A stretch of DNA of 35,965 nt from Planktothricoides sp. SR001 (lineage in GTDB: Bacteria; Cyanobacteriota; Cyanobacteriia; Cyanobacteriales; Laspinemataceae). The position numbers and the translations under genes were made by a program. Below the pieces are notes generated by a model that did not search any database, had not been told where the DNA came from, and was given only the letters and a program-made list of their open reading frames with translations. The stretch is taken from NCBI RefSeq assembly GCF_001276715.1, contig NZ_LIUQ01000036.1:1-35965 (forward strand), in the 5' to 3' direction. Positions 15,652 to 24,605 of the stretch are shown piece after piece (the stretch's first letter is position 1; every line of letters starts with the position of its first letter).

Positions 15652-17205
15652 ATGGTTTCCTGGTTACTAATACTAATACTTGGGTTAATCACCTATATCA
15701 TTTTGCGGCAGCGAGTTACGACATTAACCCGCACCCCTGTGTGGATTTTATGGCTGGTGCTGATGACGCCCGCTTTTGTGTGGATCGCCTGGTATGCGTT
15801 CCACGATCAAAATCAGTCAATGCCACCGACCTTGGTGTTTGGCCCGTTTGTGGTTTGCTTCTTTCTCTACTGGTTTTTGGTGCAATGGGGGCGGCAGGAT
15901 GTGCCGTCACCGCCACCAAAATCTTCCGTGAACCCAGAAACAAACCTAGAAGTTTCTGATTCAAATAATCCTGAAACAGCGACAAACCCTTCTGAGATCA
16001 GAGCCCTGACCCTGGAAGAAGAAAAAATGCTGCGGGATTGTTTTCCTTGGACGATGTATCCCTTGCATAAAATTGATTATCGTTTACAAGCGGCGATCTG
16101 TCGAGGACAGTTGCGGGCTAAATCTGATGTGGCTTATGCAAAAATTAAGCAAAATATCGAGGCTAAATTTGGCGATCGCTTTTTGGTGATTTTCCAAGAA
16201 GATTTTAATGGCAAACCTTTATTTGTTCTGGTGCCAAATCCGCAAAGAATTTCCCCAAAAGCCCCGGCAAGCCAAACCAACAGCCAAACCGACGATCCAT
16301 CATTGCTAATGCCAAATTCTGGCGAACAACTCCAATCATTGAACAAACCCGGACTGGCGATCGCCTTAGCCCTCGTCACCCTCTTTACCACCACTTTAGT
16401 TGGTGCGATTAAAATGGTTGGAATTGAGCAAACGAGCTTACAATCTAATCCCAACTTATTACTGGAAGGATTGCCCTATAGTCTAACGCTGATGCTAATT
16501 ATCGGCAGCCACGAATATGCTCATTTTCTCACAGCGACTTTTTATCAAATCCAGGTCACCCTCCCTTATTTTATTCCCTTCCCGGAATTTATTGGCACCT
16601 TTGGGGCTTTCATGCAAATTCGCCAACCCATGCCCAACCGAAAAATCTTATTTGATGTCAGCATTGTTGGACCAATCTGTAGTTTTTTGGTGACAATACC
16701 GATTTTAATGTGGGGAATGGCTCATTCCACAGTCGTCCCCTTGCCCTCAGAAGCTACTCTATTATCTATTGATGCTTTAAATCCTAGCTTTTCCTTGTTG
16801 TTGACCATACTGAGTAAAATTAGCTTACCTTCTCCCCTGGGAGTGAATCAAGGAATTGATTTACATCCTGTCGCCGTCTCCGGTTACATTGGTTTAATTC
16901 TCACTGCCTTTAATTTGATGCCCGTAGGTTCTCTGGATGGGGGTCATATTGTCCATGCCATGTTTGGGCAAAAAATGGCCATCACCATTGGACAAATTAC
17001 TCGTTTTTTGTTTTTTATCCTGGCGATCGCCAAACCAGAATTATTAATTTGGGCAATATATTTATTCCTAATTCCGGTCATTGATAGTCCAGCCCTGAAT
17101 GATGTCACAGAATTAGATAACAAACGAGATATCTTAGGCTTAATTGCCCTATTAATTTTAGTCATCATTATCATCCCCGCCCCGAAAATTTTCTTGCCGA
17201 TGTAG
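15652..17205 (+). CDS. site-2 protease family membrane metallopeptidase (EGY-like, M50)
   Basis: A 517-residue protein. Two N-terminal membrane segments (about 2-18 and 27-65) precede a soluble domain (about 110-205) with LEEEKMLRDCFPWTMYP and a KFGDRFLVIF stretch, typical of chloroplast EGY1 and its cyanobacterial homologues. The catalytic zinc motif is HEYAH (about 287-291), and the second motif NLMPVGSLDGGH (about 421-432) supplies the third ligand. Several further membrane helices follow. Such proteins cleave transmembrane substrates; in plants EGY1 supports thylakoid development. The substrate here is unknown. The start overlaps the promoter region of the divergent gene. Confidence 0.9.
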   Translation: MVSWLLILILGLITYIILRQRVTTLTRTPVWILWLVLMTPAFVWIAWYAFHDQNQSMPPTLVFGPFVVCFFLYWFLVQWGRQDVPSPPPKSSVNPETNLEVSDSNNPETATNPSEIRALTLEEEKMLRDCFPWTMYPLHKIDYRLQAAICRGQLRAKSDVAYAKIKQNIEAKFGDRFLVIFQEDFNGKPLFVLVPNPQRISPKAPASQTNSQTDDPSLLMPNSGEQLQSLNKPGLAIALALVTLFTTTLVGAIKMVGIEQTSLQSNPNLLLEGLPYSLTLMLIIGSHEYAHFLTATFYQIQVTLPYFIPFPEFIGTFGAFMQIRQPMPNRKILFDVSIVGPICSFLVTIPILMWGMAHSTVVPLPSEATLLSIDALNPSFSLLLTILSKISLPSPLGVNQGIDLHPVAVSGYIGLILTAFNLMPVGSLDGGHIVHAMFGQKMAITIGQITRFLFFILAIAKPELLIWAIYLFLIPVIDSPALNDVTELDNKRDILGLIALLILVIIIIPAPKIFLPM

Positions 17206-17468
17206 TGATTAGTCCAAATAGGGGCCTGTAGGGGCGATTCGAGAATCGCCCGGACGACAGCATTCGCGGCGTAGGGGCGACAGCATTCGCGTAAGTAACT
17301 CTTAGCTAAAAACCAACAACCCATGACGCGAATGCTTCGCCAGACAAGGGTTGCGCCCTGCCCCTCCGCTCGATTGGCGGCCCTTTGCTCCCTACCGCTC
17401 AATTTGGCATTCAACGCTAAGATAAGTGGGGAGTAAATATCAATCTGTGCAATAACCAAAAAACCGAG
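17206..17468. repeat. palindrome-rich spacer (REP-like elements)
   Basis: GGCGATTC-GA-GAATCGCC (17233-17250) is a palindrome with arms of eight, embedded in TAGGGGCGA, the same context as the palindrome at 7091. GACAGCATTCGCG occurs twice (about 17255 and 17279). AGCATTCGCGT (17282-17292) faces ACGCGAATGCT (17336-17346) as a perfect 11-bp inverted repeat. No gene is visible. Confidence 0.7.
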
Positions 17469-17483
17469 GTGAGATCCTTTGCT

Positions 17484-19382
17484 ATGTCTTACGCCCTACC
17501 CTTAACCAACTTTTTAACAGTCTTTCGTCAGCCGACAGGGGTAGCCCTGGTCGCCTCTGTGGGGATCCACGGACTTTTTGGCGTCGGTTTGGAGTATGTG
17601 CCAATCCTGTCAAAACAAAAAGAAATTTCCCCAGTGCAACTGGTGGAACTCACCCCGGAACAACTGGGTATTTTGCCAGAGTTTTCTCAACCAGATATGG
17701 CGGCGATGAAATTCGATACCTTGGTGCCGCCCTCTCCTGGCGCCCCTCTTTCTGGTTTGCCAGCGTTACCCCCTCTGAAAGAACCGCTGCAACCTTGGAC
17801 ATTGCCCGAAGGTTCTTCTCTTTATAATGGTGAATCTGTGGCGACTATACCCAATTTGGAAAACTGGCCGCCGACACCTCCGGCGATCGCTTCTGAACCG
17901 CCAAAGAAAAATAGTTCCTCACCGTTAAAGAATAATCGGGGCTTAAACCAGACCCCTGCCACTCAAGAGCGAGTTGCGGTGCGATCGCCCTTGGAAGAGT
18001 TACTCAGTCAATTACCCCCACCGCCCCCAGTGGCACCGTACAATAATCAGTCTGATTTATTCAGTCAAGTTCCCCAGCAGGTTTATACCATTCCGGCGTT
18101 GCCAGATGCTCCCCCGGAACTGCCTCCAGCCCCACAGTTTGCCCCACAGTTTGAAGGGTTTAATCCCAGTTTCCCCCCCACTCAAGTGATTCCCCCCCAG
18201 GGTCAAAACCTGGCACCTCCCTTGATCGATCCTCAAGAACTGGTGATGAATTCGCCGAATCCGCAAAATTCTCCTTTACCCGGTGGGCTAACCCCTGGTC
18301 TACAAGTGGGCGGATCCCAACCTTTGTTGGATACTCAACAGCCAGTTAATCCCAACTTGGTACTACCACCCAGAGAACAAACCAGTCAAAACCCAGGGCA
18401 GGAGCCTTCACCGGCTGAAAATGCCGCAGTTTTAGCCTATAAGGAAAAACTCCGGCAAGCCTTCCGAGATGGTCAATCCGCTGCAATAACCGCCAATGCA
18501 CAGCCCGAGTCGCCAAAACCTGAATCCGCTCAACCCACTCCACCGCAGCCGTTGACTCATCATCAGCAACAGATGTTGGCATATCACCAACAGCTAAAGG
18601 AACAACAGCGCCTTCAGCAACAAGGAGGGTCTTTGTCCGCTATGGAAGAAGCGATGTTAGCGGGTGGGGAAGAGTTTTATACCTGGTTTATGCAATTACG
18701 CCAGGAGTTGCCGGATGTGGCGGCCAAAACTCCGAGCGCGATCGCCGATAATTATCCCTTAGCGGCTTGTGGTCAGAAGTTGGAAGGCAGGGCGGTGGTC
18801 GGGACTGTGGTGAATCCTGACGGTGACATTATTAAGTCACCGAAAATTTTGCATAGCAGTGGCTCGGATATTTTGGATGATGCGGCTTTACAGTATGTGG
18901 AGTCCAATGATTTTCCTGCCCAGGATCACCCTACCGCTTATCAATATCCTTTTGAGTTTAGCTACAGTGCGGAAACTTGCGCGATCGCCCAACCAGAGAA
19001 ACCAGAGGGTGATGCAGCCAATCAGCCCCAAAGTCCTCAAACGGTCAACCCAGAAGCCGAACCTGCAGAAAATAGTAATCCTGCTGTCACCAGCGGCGCC
19101 ACAACGGATCAAGGTGCAACTCAGTCTCCACCGACTGAGGCATTACAGCCCCAAGAGGAGCGATCGCCCACTCCGGCAACCTCCTCTCCACAAGCCACCG
19201 GAAATGCCACCGGAAATGCCACCGGAAATGCCACCGGAAATGCCACCGGAAATGCCACCGGAAATGCCACCGGAAATGCCACCCCTCAATCTCCGGCTTC
19301 TTTAACCTTGGAAACCGAACCCCGTAATGGGAATTTACAGGAGTTCTATGCTCCAGTGCCAGTGCCGACGATTGACAATTAA
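17484..19382 (+). CDS. TonB-like protein with long proline-rich region and repeat tail
   Basis: A 632-residue protein from ATG at 17484; a GTG at 17469 is in frame but falls in the likely AGGTGAG ribosome site. One N-terminal membrane segment (about 18-35, VALVASVGIHGLFGVG) is followed by about 390 residues rich in Pro, Gln, Ser and Asn that could span the periplasm. A TonB C-terminal-type domain (about 425-495) has VVGTVVNPDGDII, ILHSSGSDILDDAALQYV and FP. TonB normally ends with this domain; here about 130 low-complexity residues follow, including seven ATGN repeats (about 571-598). It probably couples inner-membrane energy to outer-membrane transport, but no ExbB, ExbD or receptor gene is nearby. 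Confidence 0.78.
   Translation: MSYALPLTNFLTVFRQPTGVALVASVGIHGLFGVGLEYVPILSKQKEISPVQLVELTPEQLGILPEFSQPDMAAMKFDTLVPPSPGAPLSGLPALPPLKEPLQPWTLPEGSSLYNGESVATIPNLENWPPTPPAIASEPPKKNSSSPLKNNRGLNQTPATQERVAVRSPLEELLSQLPPPPPVAPYNNQSDLFSQVPQQVYTIPALPDAPPELPPAPQFAPQFEGFNPSFPPTQVIPPQGQNLAPPLIDPQELVMNSPNPQNSPLPGGLTPGLQVGGSQPLLDTQQPVNPNLVLPPREQTSQNPGQEPSPAENAAVLAYKEKLRQAFRDGQSAAITANAQPESPKPESAQPTPPQPLTHHQQQMLAYHQQLKEQQRLQQQGGSLSAMEEAMLAGGEEFYTWFMQLRQELPDVAAKTPSAIADNYPLAACGQKLEGRAVVGTVVNPDGDIIKSPKILHSSGSDILDDAALQYVESNDFPAQDHPTAYQYPFEFSYSAETCAIAQPEKPEGDAANQPQSPQTVNPEAEPAENSNPAVTSGATTDQGATQSPPTEALQPQEERSPTPATSSPQATGNATGNATGNATGNATGNATGNATGNATPQSPASLTLETEPRNGNLQEFYAPVPVPTIDN
19194..19277 (+). repeat. 12-bp minisatellite encoding seven ATGN repeats
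   Basis: Seven identical copies of GCCACCGGAAAT, in frame within the TonB-like gene. The lack of any base change between copies suggests recent expansion. Confidence 0.92.
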
Positions 19383-19680
19383 TCATTATTAGTTGTTGGG
19401 TAGGGATTCTTTGGGTAGGGATTCTTTGGGTAGGGATTCTTTGGGTAGGGATTCTTTGCCCCCCCTTTGAATTGGGGTTGGGGGGGTTATTGGTTATTGG
19501 TTATTGGTTATTGGTTATTGGTTATTGGTTATTGGGAGGCCGGACAGGGAAGAGGGAACAGGGAAAAAGAATTCCCCCTTGCTCCCCCCTTAATCAGGGA
19601 GCAAGGGAGGAGCGACGGGGAGAGGGAACAGTCAACAAATAACAAATAAAGAATAGCAAATAACGAATAAAAAATAACAG
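19383..19680. repeat. spacer of 15-base and heptamer repeats
   Basis: Four copies of GGGTAGGGATTCTTT (about 19398-19458), then about six heptamers TTATTGG (about 19488-19530) and a purine-rich stretch with GGGAACAGGGAA words. The spacer ends with AACAAATAA-type repeats and shows no gene. Confidence 0.8.
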
Positions 19681-19779
19681 TTATTACGGTAAAACCTTGA
19701 TGAATGATACGTCAGTCCTGTTTACATTAAGATACAATGGAAATTTGACTAAATTTTTAGCCATTCCGGGAAGATGATG

Positions 19780-19788
19780 TGATATAAT
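19780..19788 (+). promoter_or_regulatory. extended -10 promoter for the rpmG-rpsR cluster
   Basis: TGATATAAT combines a perfect -10 hexamer TATAAT (19783-19788) with the upstream TG of an extended -10 element. It lies 47 bases before the rpmG start. No good -35 hexamer is at the right distance, which extended -10 promoters tolerate. Confidence 0.5.
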
Positions 19789-19834
19789 CAACCTCTGTGT
19801 CTAATTATCTCCCGGTTGCGGATTATATAGAAAA

Positions 19835-20023
19835 ATGGCTAAAGGTGTTCGTATTGTAGTGACGTTGGAATGTACAGAATGTCGCACAAATCCGACTAAG
19901 CGCTCTCCCGGAGTGTCTCGCTATACCACGCAAAAGAATCGTCGGAATAACTCGGCCCGGATGGAACTGAAAAAGTTCTGCCCTCACTGTAACAAACATA
20001 CTGTTCACAAAGAAATCAAGTAA
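19835..20023 (+). CDS. rpmG: 50S ribosomal protein L33
   Basis: A 62-residue ribosomal protein with two CxxC pairs, CTEC and CPHC, in [12 protein letters not shown] and [16 protein letters not shown], so it is the zinc-binding (C+) form of L33. Length and sequence match cyanobacterial L33. It is first in the rpmG-rpsR-RNase cluster, whose order I recall as common in cyanobacteria. There is no clear Shine-Dalgarno sequence, as often happens in cyanobacteria. Confidence 0.97.
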   Translation: MAKGVRIVVTLECTECRTNPTKRSPGVSRYTTQKNRRNNSARMELKKFCPHCNKHTVHKEIK

Positions 20024-20154
20024 AGCTGGTTAGGACTCCCTGGGTTTTCCAAGGCTTTATGGTCTATCCGGCAGGTCATTACAGATGATTCCTCCGGGTA
20101 AAACCCATCTGGAGAAAGAGAAAAATTCATTGATCAATTAAAGAAAAGAAAACT

Positions 20155-20370
20155 ATGAGTTATTTTCGTCGCCGAGTTTCCCCCATTAATCCCAAAGACC
20201 CCATAGACTACAAAGATGTAGAACTGCTGCGGAAGTTTGTCACCGAACGAGGCAAAATCCTGCCCCGTCGGATTACTGGGCTGACGGCCAAACAACAAAA
20301 AGAACTGACTGTAGCAATTAAGCGAGCCAGAATCTTAGCTTTGTTACCTTTTGTTAATCAAGAAGGTTAA
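20155..20370 (+). CDS. rpsR: 30S ribosomal protein S18
   Basis: A 71-residue S18 with the typical [19 protein letters not shown] and [22 protein letters not shown] segments. It binds 16S rRNA together with S6 in the platform of the small subunit. It lies 131 bases after rpmG and 102 before the RNase gene, all on the same strand. Confidence 0.97.
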   Translation: MSYFRRRVSPINPKDPIDYKDVELLRKFVTERGKILPRRITGLTAKQQKELTVAIKRARILALLPFVNQEG

Positions 20371-20472
20371 GCTGAGAATGATGGTTGGCTGAGGGTCTGG
20401 GACTCCGTGCAGAAGCCTGCTCAACCAAGTTAGTCTGGAAAAAAAACACTTTGTGACGAAAGTTAGTGGATT

Positions 20473-22479
20473 GTGGAAAAGGGAACACTGATCGAATATC
20501 GCGTTCACGCAGAACGTAGACTCGCCGTCGCCGAACGTCCAGATGGCAAAAAAAACTGGATTGTGATTGACGAATTCGGTCAATCCCAAAGTATCCGTCC
20601 TCAGCAAGTAAGTTATGAAATTGCTAAGGACGGCTATAAACCGTCTGATCTGGCTAACTTCCGAAAAGAGGTAGAACCACTAATCGATCCAGATAGTGTG
20701 GAAGTAGCATGGGAAATTTTGGTAGAAGATTCCGAGGCAGTTTCTCCCGCAGAAATGGCCTTACTTCTGTTTTCTGACCAGACTCCGGCTCAGTGTTATG
20801 CAGCTTATTCTTTGTTGTCTCAAGATAAGCTGTTTTTTAAGCAAAAAGGCGATCGCTATGAACCTCGTCCCGCTTCTCAGGTGGCTGAACTGAAACATCA
20901 AAAAGAGGTGGAAGAAACTCGACAGCGGGATTGGACAGAATTTTTGTCCCGAGTTTCTCAAAGTTTGGCCGGTGAGCCAGTGGAATGGTCTAATAGCGAT
21001 CGCATTCGCATTGAGGCGATCGAAAAATACGCCGTCTTTGGCGAAGAAGCCAAAGAACGGATGAATGCGAAAGAAATCTTAGCGGTCTTGCAACGTCCTG
21101 AGACCCCGGAAGGGGCTTTTGATCTTTTAGTAGACTTAGGATTGTGGACTGAACATGAAAATTTATTTTTGCGACGAACTCAAATCCCCATAAATTTTTC
21201 TACCAAGGTGCTGGAAGTGGCGCATCGTTGTTTGATTTCTCCCCCGGCTGATCCTGACGAAAACAATCGCTTAGACCTGACCCAGATGAAGGTCTATACC
21301 ATCGACGATGAAAGTACCCAAGAAATTGATGATGGCTTAAGTGTGGAATATCTGGAGGATGGTCGGGAACGTCTATGGGTGCATATTGCTGACCCGACGC
21401 GATTAATGTCTCCAGGAGATGAGTTGGATCTGGAGGCCAGACGACGCAGCACCACGGTGTATTTGCCCACGGGAATGGTGCCGATGTTTCCGGCGGAGTT
21501 GGCGACGGGGCCGATGAGTTTGATCCAAGGCAAAATTTGTCCAGCCCTAAGTTTTGCGATTATTCTGGAACCCGATGGCGCGATCGCGGAATATACGATT
21601 CATCCCAGTCTCATCCAACCTACCTATCGCCTCACTTATGAAGATGTGGATGAGATGCTGCATTTGGCTATCAGTGCGGAAGCAGAGTTAGCAACTTTGG
21701 CGAAATGGGCAAACATCCGACAAGCATGGCGAACTTCCCAAGGGGCAATCAGCATTTCTATGCCCGAAGCGGTGATTAAAGTTAAAGATGACCAGATTTA
21801 TATCAATGTCTTAGAAGACTCGATGTCCCGCAAGTTGGTCTCGGAAATGATGATTCTGGCTGGGGAAGTTGGCGGAAGCTACGGTCAAACTAACAATATT
21901 CCCCTACCTTTCCGGGCGCAAATGCAGCCAGAACTGCCCCCGGAAGAAGAGTTAATTTTATTAGAACCGGGTCCGGTGCGTTCTTGTGCTATCCGTCGCT
22001 GTATGCCCCGCAGTGAAATGGGGACAAATCCCGCCCGTCATGCGAGTTTAGCTTTAGATGCTTACACCCAGGTGACATCACCGATTCGCCGCTATAGCGA
22101 TTTGTTGGCTCATTTCCAGATTAAAGCCCATCTGCGCGGCGATACGCTGCCTTTTTCAGCGCAAGAACTTCAGGAAATGCTGATGAGTGTCACCAGTACC
22201 GCCAAAGAAGCTAGTTTGGTGGAACGTCAGACTAATCGCTATTGGGCTTTGGAATATCTGCGGCGCAATTCCGGTGAGGTTTGGCAGGCTTTGGTGCTGC
22301 GTTGGTTGAAGGAAGAAGATAATTTGGGTTTGATTTTGTTGGAGGAGTTGGGCTTGGAGTTGGCATGGCGTTTCCCCCGTCCTTTTGAGTTGGGCGATCG
22401 CCTCGATGTGCAAGTCAGTTATTCTGACCCCCGACGAGATCAAATTCATTTGCAAGAAAAGATTTATTCTACCATTTAG
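20473..22479 (+). CDS. RNase II/RNase R family 3'-5' exoribonuclease
   Basis: A 668-residue protein starting at GTG. After an N-terminal region (about 1-270) with KOW-like and helical parts comes the RNB domain (about 270-600). Its catalytic aspartates are in TIDDESTQEIDDGLSVE, and IRRYSDLLAH supplies the conserved arginine region. A short C-terminal segment (about 605-668) with LGLILLEELGLELAW and GDRLDVQVSYSDPRRDQIHL suggests an S1-type RNA-binding fold. It degrades single-stranded RNA processively in the cytoplasm. The length equals that of the Synechocystis RNase II homologue as I recall. Whether it is functionally RNase II or R cannot be decided here. Confidence 0.9.
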   Translation: MEKGTLIEYRVHAERRLAVAERPDGKKNWIVIDEFGQSQSIRPQQVSYEIAKDGYKPSDLANFRKEVEPLIDPDSVEVAWEILVEDSEAVSPAEMALLLFSDQTPAQCYAAYSLLSQDKLFFKQKGDRYEPRPASQVAELKHQKEVEETRQRDWTEFLSRVSQSLAGEPVEWSNSDRIRIEAIEKYAVFGEEAKERMNAKEILAVLQRPETPEGAFDLLVDLGLWTEHENLFLRRTQIPINFSTKVLEVAHRCLISPPADPDENNRLDLTQMKVYTIDDESTQEIDDGLSVEYLEDGRERLWVHIADPTRLMSPGDELDLEARRRSTTVYLPTGMVPMFPAELATGPMSLIQGKICPALSFAIILEPDGAIAEYTIHPSLIQPTYRLTYEDVDEMLHLAISAEAELATLAKWANIRQAWRTSQGAISISMPEAVIKVKDDQIYINVLEDSMSRKLVSEMMILAGEVGGSYGQTNNIPLPFRAQMQPELPPEEELILLEPGPVRSCAIRRCMPRSEMGTNPARHASLALDAYTQVTSPIRRYSDLLAHFQIKAHLRGDTLPFSAQELQEMLMSVTSTAKEASLVERQTNRYWALEYLRRNSGEVWQALVLRWLKEEDNLGLILLEELGLELAWRFPRPFELGDRLDVQVSYSDPRRDQIHLQEKIYSTI

Positions 22480-22504
22480 CTTGAATTAAATGGTGGCTAT
22501 TAGT

Positions 22505-22590
22505 CAAAGGTTATTGGTTATTGGTTATTGGTTATTGGTTATTGGTTGTCTGGAGTCCAATAAAGAATAACCAATAACTAATAACCACAA
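22505..22590. repeat. inverted heptamer repeats downstream of the RNase gene
   Basis: Copies of GTTATTG (22508-22547) face CCAATAAAGAATAACCAATA-type sequence (about 22557-22582), so the two can fold into a hairpin between the converging RNase and DUF6464 genes. There is no clear T-run, so terminator function is possible but unproven. Confidence 0.55.
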
Positions 22591-22600
22591 TTATCCATGA

Positions 22601-22912
22601 TTAATAATTTAGATTTTGTAGGCTAAAATTTGCCGGTTCATAATGACGGCAACCTTGACAAGGCCCTTGAGGATTAACGGCGCAACGAATGTAGGGAGAA
22701 TTGGCATTAAATTGGCAGGTGCGATCGCCAATAATTTGCCACGGTTCTGGGGGCTGATTGGCCGGTGAATCATCAGGAACCCATCCGCTGCCAGCCCTGG
22801 CAATTGCTCGTTGCAATCGTTCATTGGCTGTCGCTTGGGCTTGCCGGAGTACCCAAACGGAAATTAATGAGGGAATGACGCCCACAGTCAAAATAAGCAC
22901 GATAGAAATCAT
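22601..22912 (-). CDS. DUF6464 family protein
   Basis: A 103-residue protein. An N-terminal membrane segment (about 2-22, ISIVLILTVGVIPSLISVWVL) is followed by a charged helix (RQAQATANERLQRAIAR) and a cysteine-containing end with DRTCQFNANSPYIRCAVNP and GPCQGCRHYE. Four cysteines (C66, C77, C85, C88 by approximate count) could bind a metal. The pattern matches what I recall as DUF6464, found in cyanobacteria, with no known function. It is probably a single-pass inner or thylakoid membrane protein. Confidence 0.75.
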   Translation of the reverse strand: MISIVLILTVGVIPSLISVWVLRQAQATANERLQRAIARAGSGWVPDDSPANQPPEPWQIIGDRTCQFNANSPYIRCAVNPQGPCQGCRHYEPANFSLQNLNY

Positions 22913-23048
22913 TGTCTTGGTGCTAGTTATTTGTTATTGGTGTTATTGGTGTTATTGGTTGTTGTTGGTTATTTATTGGGGGTTATTGCACTTAATCTTG
23001 TTATCCCCATAAAAAATATCTTTTGTCAAGTTCAAGTTAGAGAAAATC

Positions 23049-24299
23049 TTAATCTTTGTCTACGGAGGAGAAATTCTCAAACCAGCCCCGACGCCAAAAG
23101 AAATAGACTAATGAGAGTGCGATCGCAATCATCACTCCCCAACAGCCGACATAGCCCCAATAGGAATTCAATTCTGGCATATTAAACGGCGAAGCGTCGG
23201 GATTAAAATTCATCCCGTACACCCCCACAATAAAAGTTAGGGGAATAAAAATCGTGGAAATGATGGTAAGTAATTTCATCACATCATTCATCTTATTGCT
23301 GACAGCGGATAAATAGACATCCATTAACCCAGAGGTTAATTCTCGGTAAGTTTCTACTAAATCAATCACTTGGGTAACGTGATCGTAACAGTCCCGCAAA
23401 TAAATTCGCACATCCTGACTAATCAGCTTACTATCATCTCTAATTAACCGATTAATCGAGTGGCGCTGCGGCCAAATTGCCCGCCGTAAAGCGAGTAATT
23501 CTCGCCGCACTTCATAAATTTTTTCTAAGGTTTTTCGCGAGGGATTTGCCACCACTTCATCTTCTAGTTCTTCGATGCGTTCGCCGTAATCTTCTAATAC
23601 GGGGAAAAACCCATCAATAATAGCATCTAATAATGCATAAGCTAAAAAATCAGCCCCGTGTTTGCGAATCATGCCCTTGCCCGACCGAATGCGCGATCGC
23701 ACCAACCCAAAACAATCATGTTCCGGTTCTTCTTGAACCGTCAACAGATAATGTTTGCTCAACACAAAACTCACCTGTTCTAGATAGAAACCCTGCTGAT
23801 CTTCCATCGGCATCACCATGTGTGCAATAATCAGCAATTGCTCTTGATATTCTTCAACTTTGGGTCGCTGTGGTACATTGACCACATCTTCGAGTACCAG
23901 GGGATGCAAATGAAACACTCCGCCAATCCGTTGCCAGGTTGCTTCATTTCCTAAACCTTGAATATCGACCCAAGAAACTGACTCTGTATCTAAGTATTGA
24001 TAGCATTCTTCCGGCTGATTAATTCTGACGCGAGTTGCTCGCTCTAAGTTATAATCAATCAAGACAATTTTGGTGGGAGCCGCATCCGATTCAATCGTCA
24101 AAGTTCCCGGTGCGCTGCCCGGTTCGTCGTAAAAATAATCAAAATAATCTTCTTCTTTATCTTCTGCTTCGATTTCTTGTTCTAGTTTTTGTCCCCCAAA
24201 ATTATGCTGTTTTTCTGTAACTTTTTCTTGGCCTTTTTCATTGATTTTTTCTTTGATTTTTTCTTTGATGTCTAGGTTTGGCAATGGTTTATGAGACAT
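23049..24299 (-). CDS. corA: magnesium/cobalt transporter CorA
   Basis: A 416-residue CorA. A long cytoplasmic N-terminal domain (about 60-330) has LEDVVNVPQRPKVEEY and a helical stalk with IEELEDEVV. Two C-terminal membrane helices (about 350-370 and 385-405) flank the selectivity signature YGMNF. CorA is a homopentameric Mg2+ channel of the inner membrane. The first about 45 residues are a lysine/glutamate-rich extension (IKEKIKEKINEKGQEKV), longer than in most CorA proteins. It has about 1 kb of non-coding DNA upstream, which may hold regulatory RNA. Confidence 0.95.
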   Translation of the reverse strand: MSHKPLPNLDIKEKIKEKINEKGQEKVTEKQHNFGGQKLEQEIEAEDKEEDYFDYFYDEPGSAPGTLTIESDAAPTKIVLIDYNLERATRVRINQPEECYQYLDTESVSWVDIQGLGNEATWQRIGGVFHLHPLVLEDVVNVPQRPKVEEYQEQLLIIAHMVMPMEDQQGFYLEQVSFVLSKHYLLTVQEEPEHDCFGLVRSRIRSGKGMIRKHGADFLAYALLDAIIDGFFPVLEDYGERIEELEDEVVANPSRKTLEKIYEVRRELLALRRAIWPQRHSINRLIRDDSKLISQDVRIYLRDCYDHVTQVIDLVETYRELTSGLMDVYLSAVSNKMNDVMKLLTIISTIFIPLTFIVGVYGMNFNPDASPFNMPELNSYWGYVGCWGVMIAIALSLVYFFWRRGWFENFSSVDKD

Positions 24300-24547
24300 G
24301 GGTACTTTCCTGATAAATTGGTTGATAGTTTTTCCTGAAATTATGCATCAAATTCCGGTTAAATAAGCCGGTTAAAGAAATTGGTCAATTCCGCCGCTGA
24401 ATACGATGACGATTTAGCAACGCAAATTTGCGTGGCAGTTGGTTTGACTTAGGGCTGGGAGAAAATTACCCTTCATGTTCCCGAAAACAAACAATGGAAA
24501 ACAGGGTGGCGAATACGGTCGAAAAGAATAAGCATTTTTCCTTACGG

Positions 24548-24605
24548 GCAAATTGCTCCTCACCAGGGTTTGAAGATAGACCAGCCCTTCCCAGGGGCAA
24601 TTTGC
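24548..24605 (+). other. possible structured RNA or small element: 12-bp inverted repeat
   Basis: GCAAATTGCTCC (24548-24559) pairs with GGGGCAATTTGC (24594-24605) through eleven Watson-Crick pairs and one pair that is U-G only if the plus strand is transcribed. The 34-base interior contains AGGG and CCCT. It lies 250 bases upstream of corA on its opposite strand. I cannot match it to a known RNA family. Confidence 0.4.

Noticed and set aside
18823-19386. Open frames opposite or alongside the TonB-like gene (PPEM and HFRW repeats)
   Set aside because: They are other-frame readings of the same 12-bp array and the Pro-rich coding sequence.
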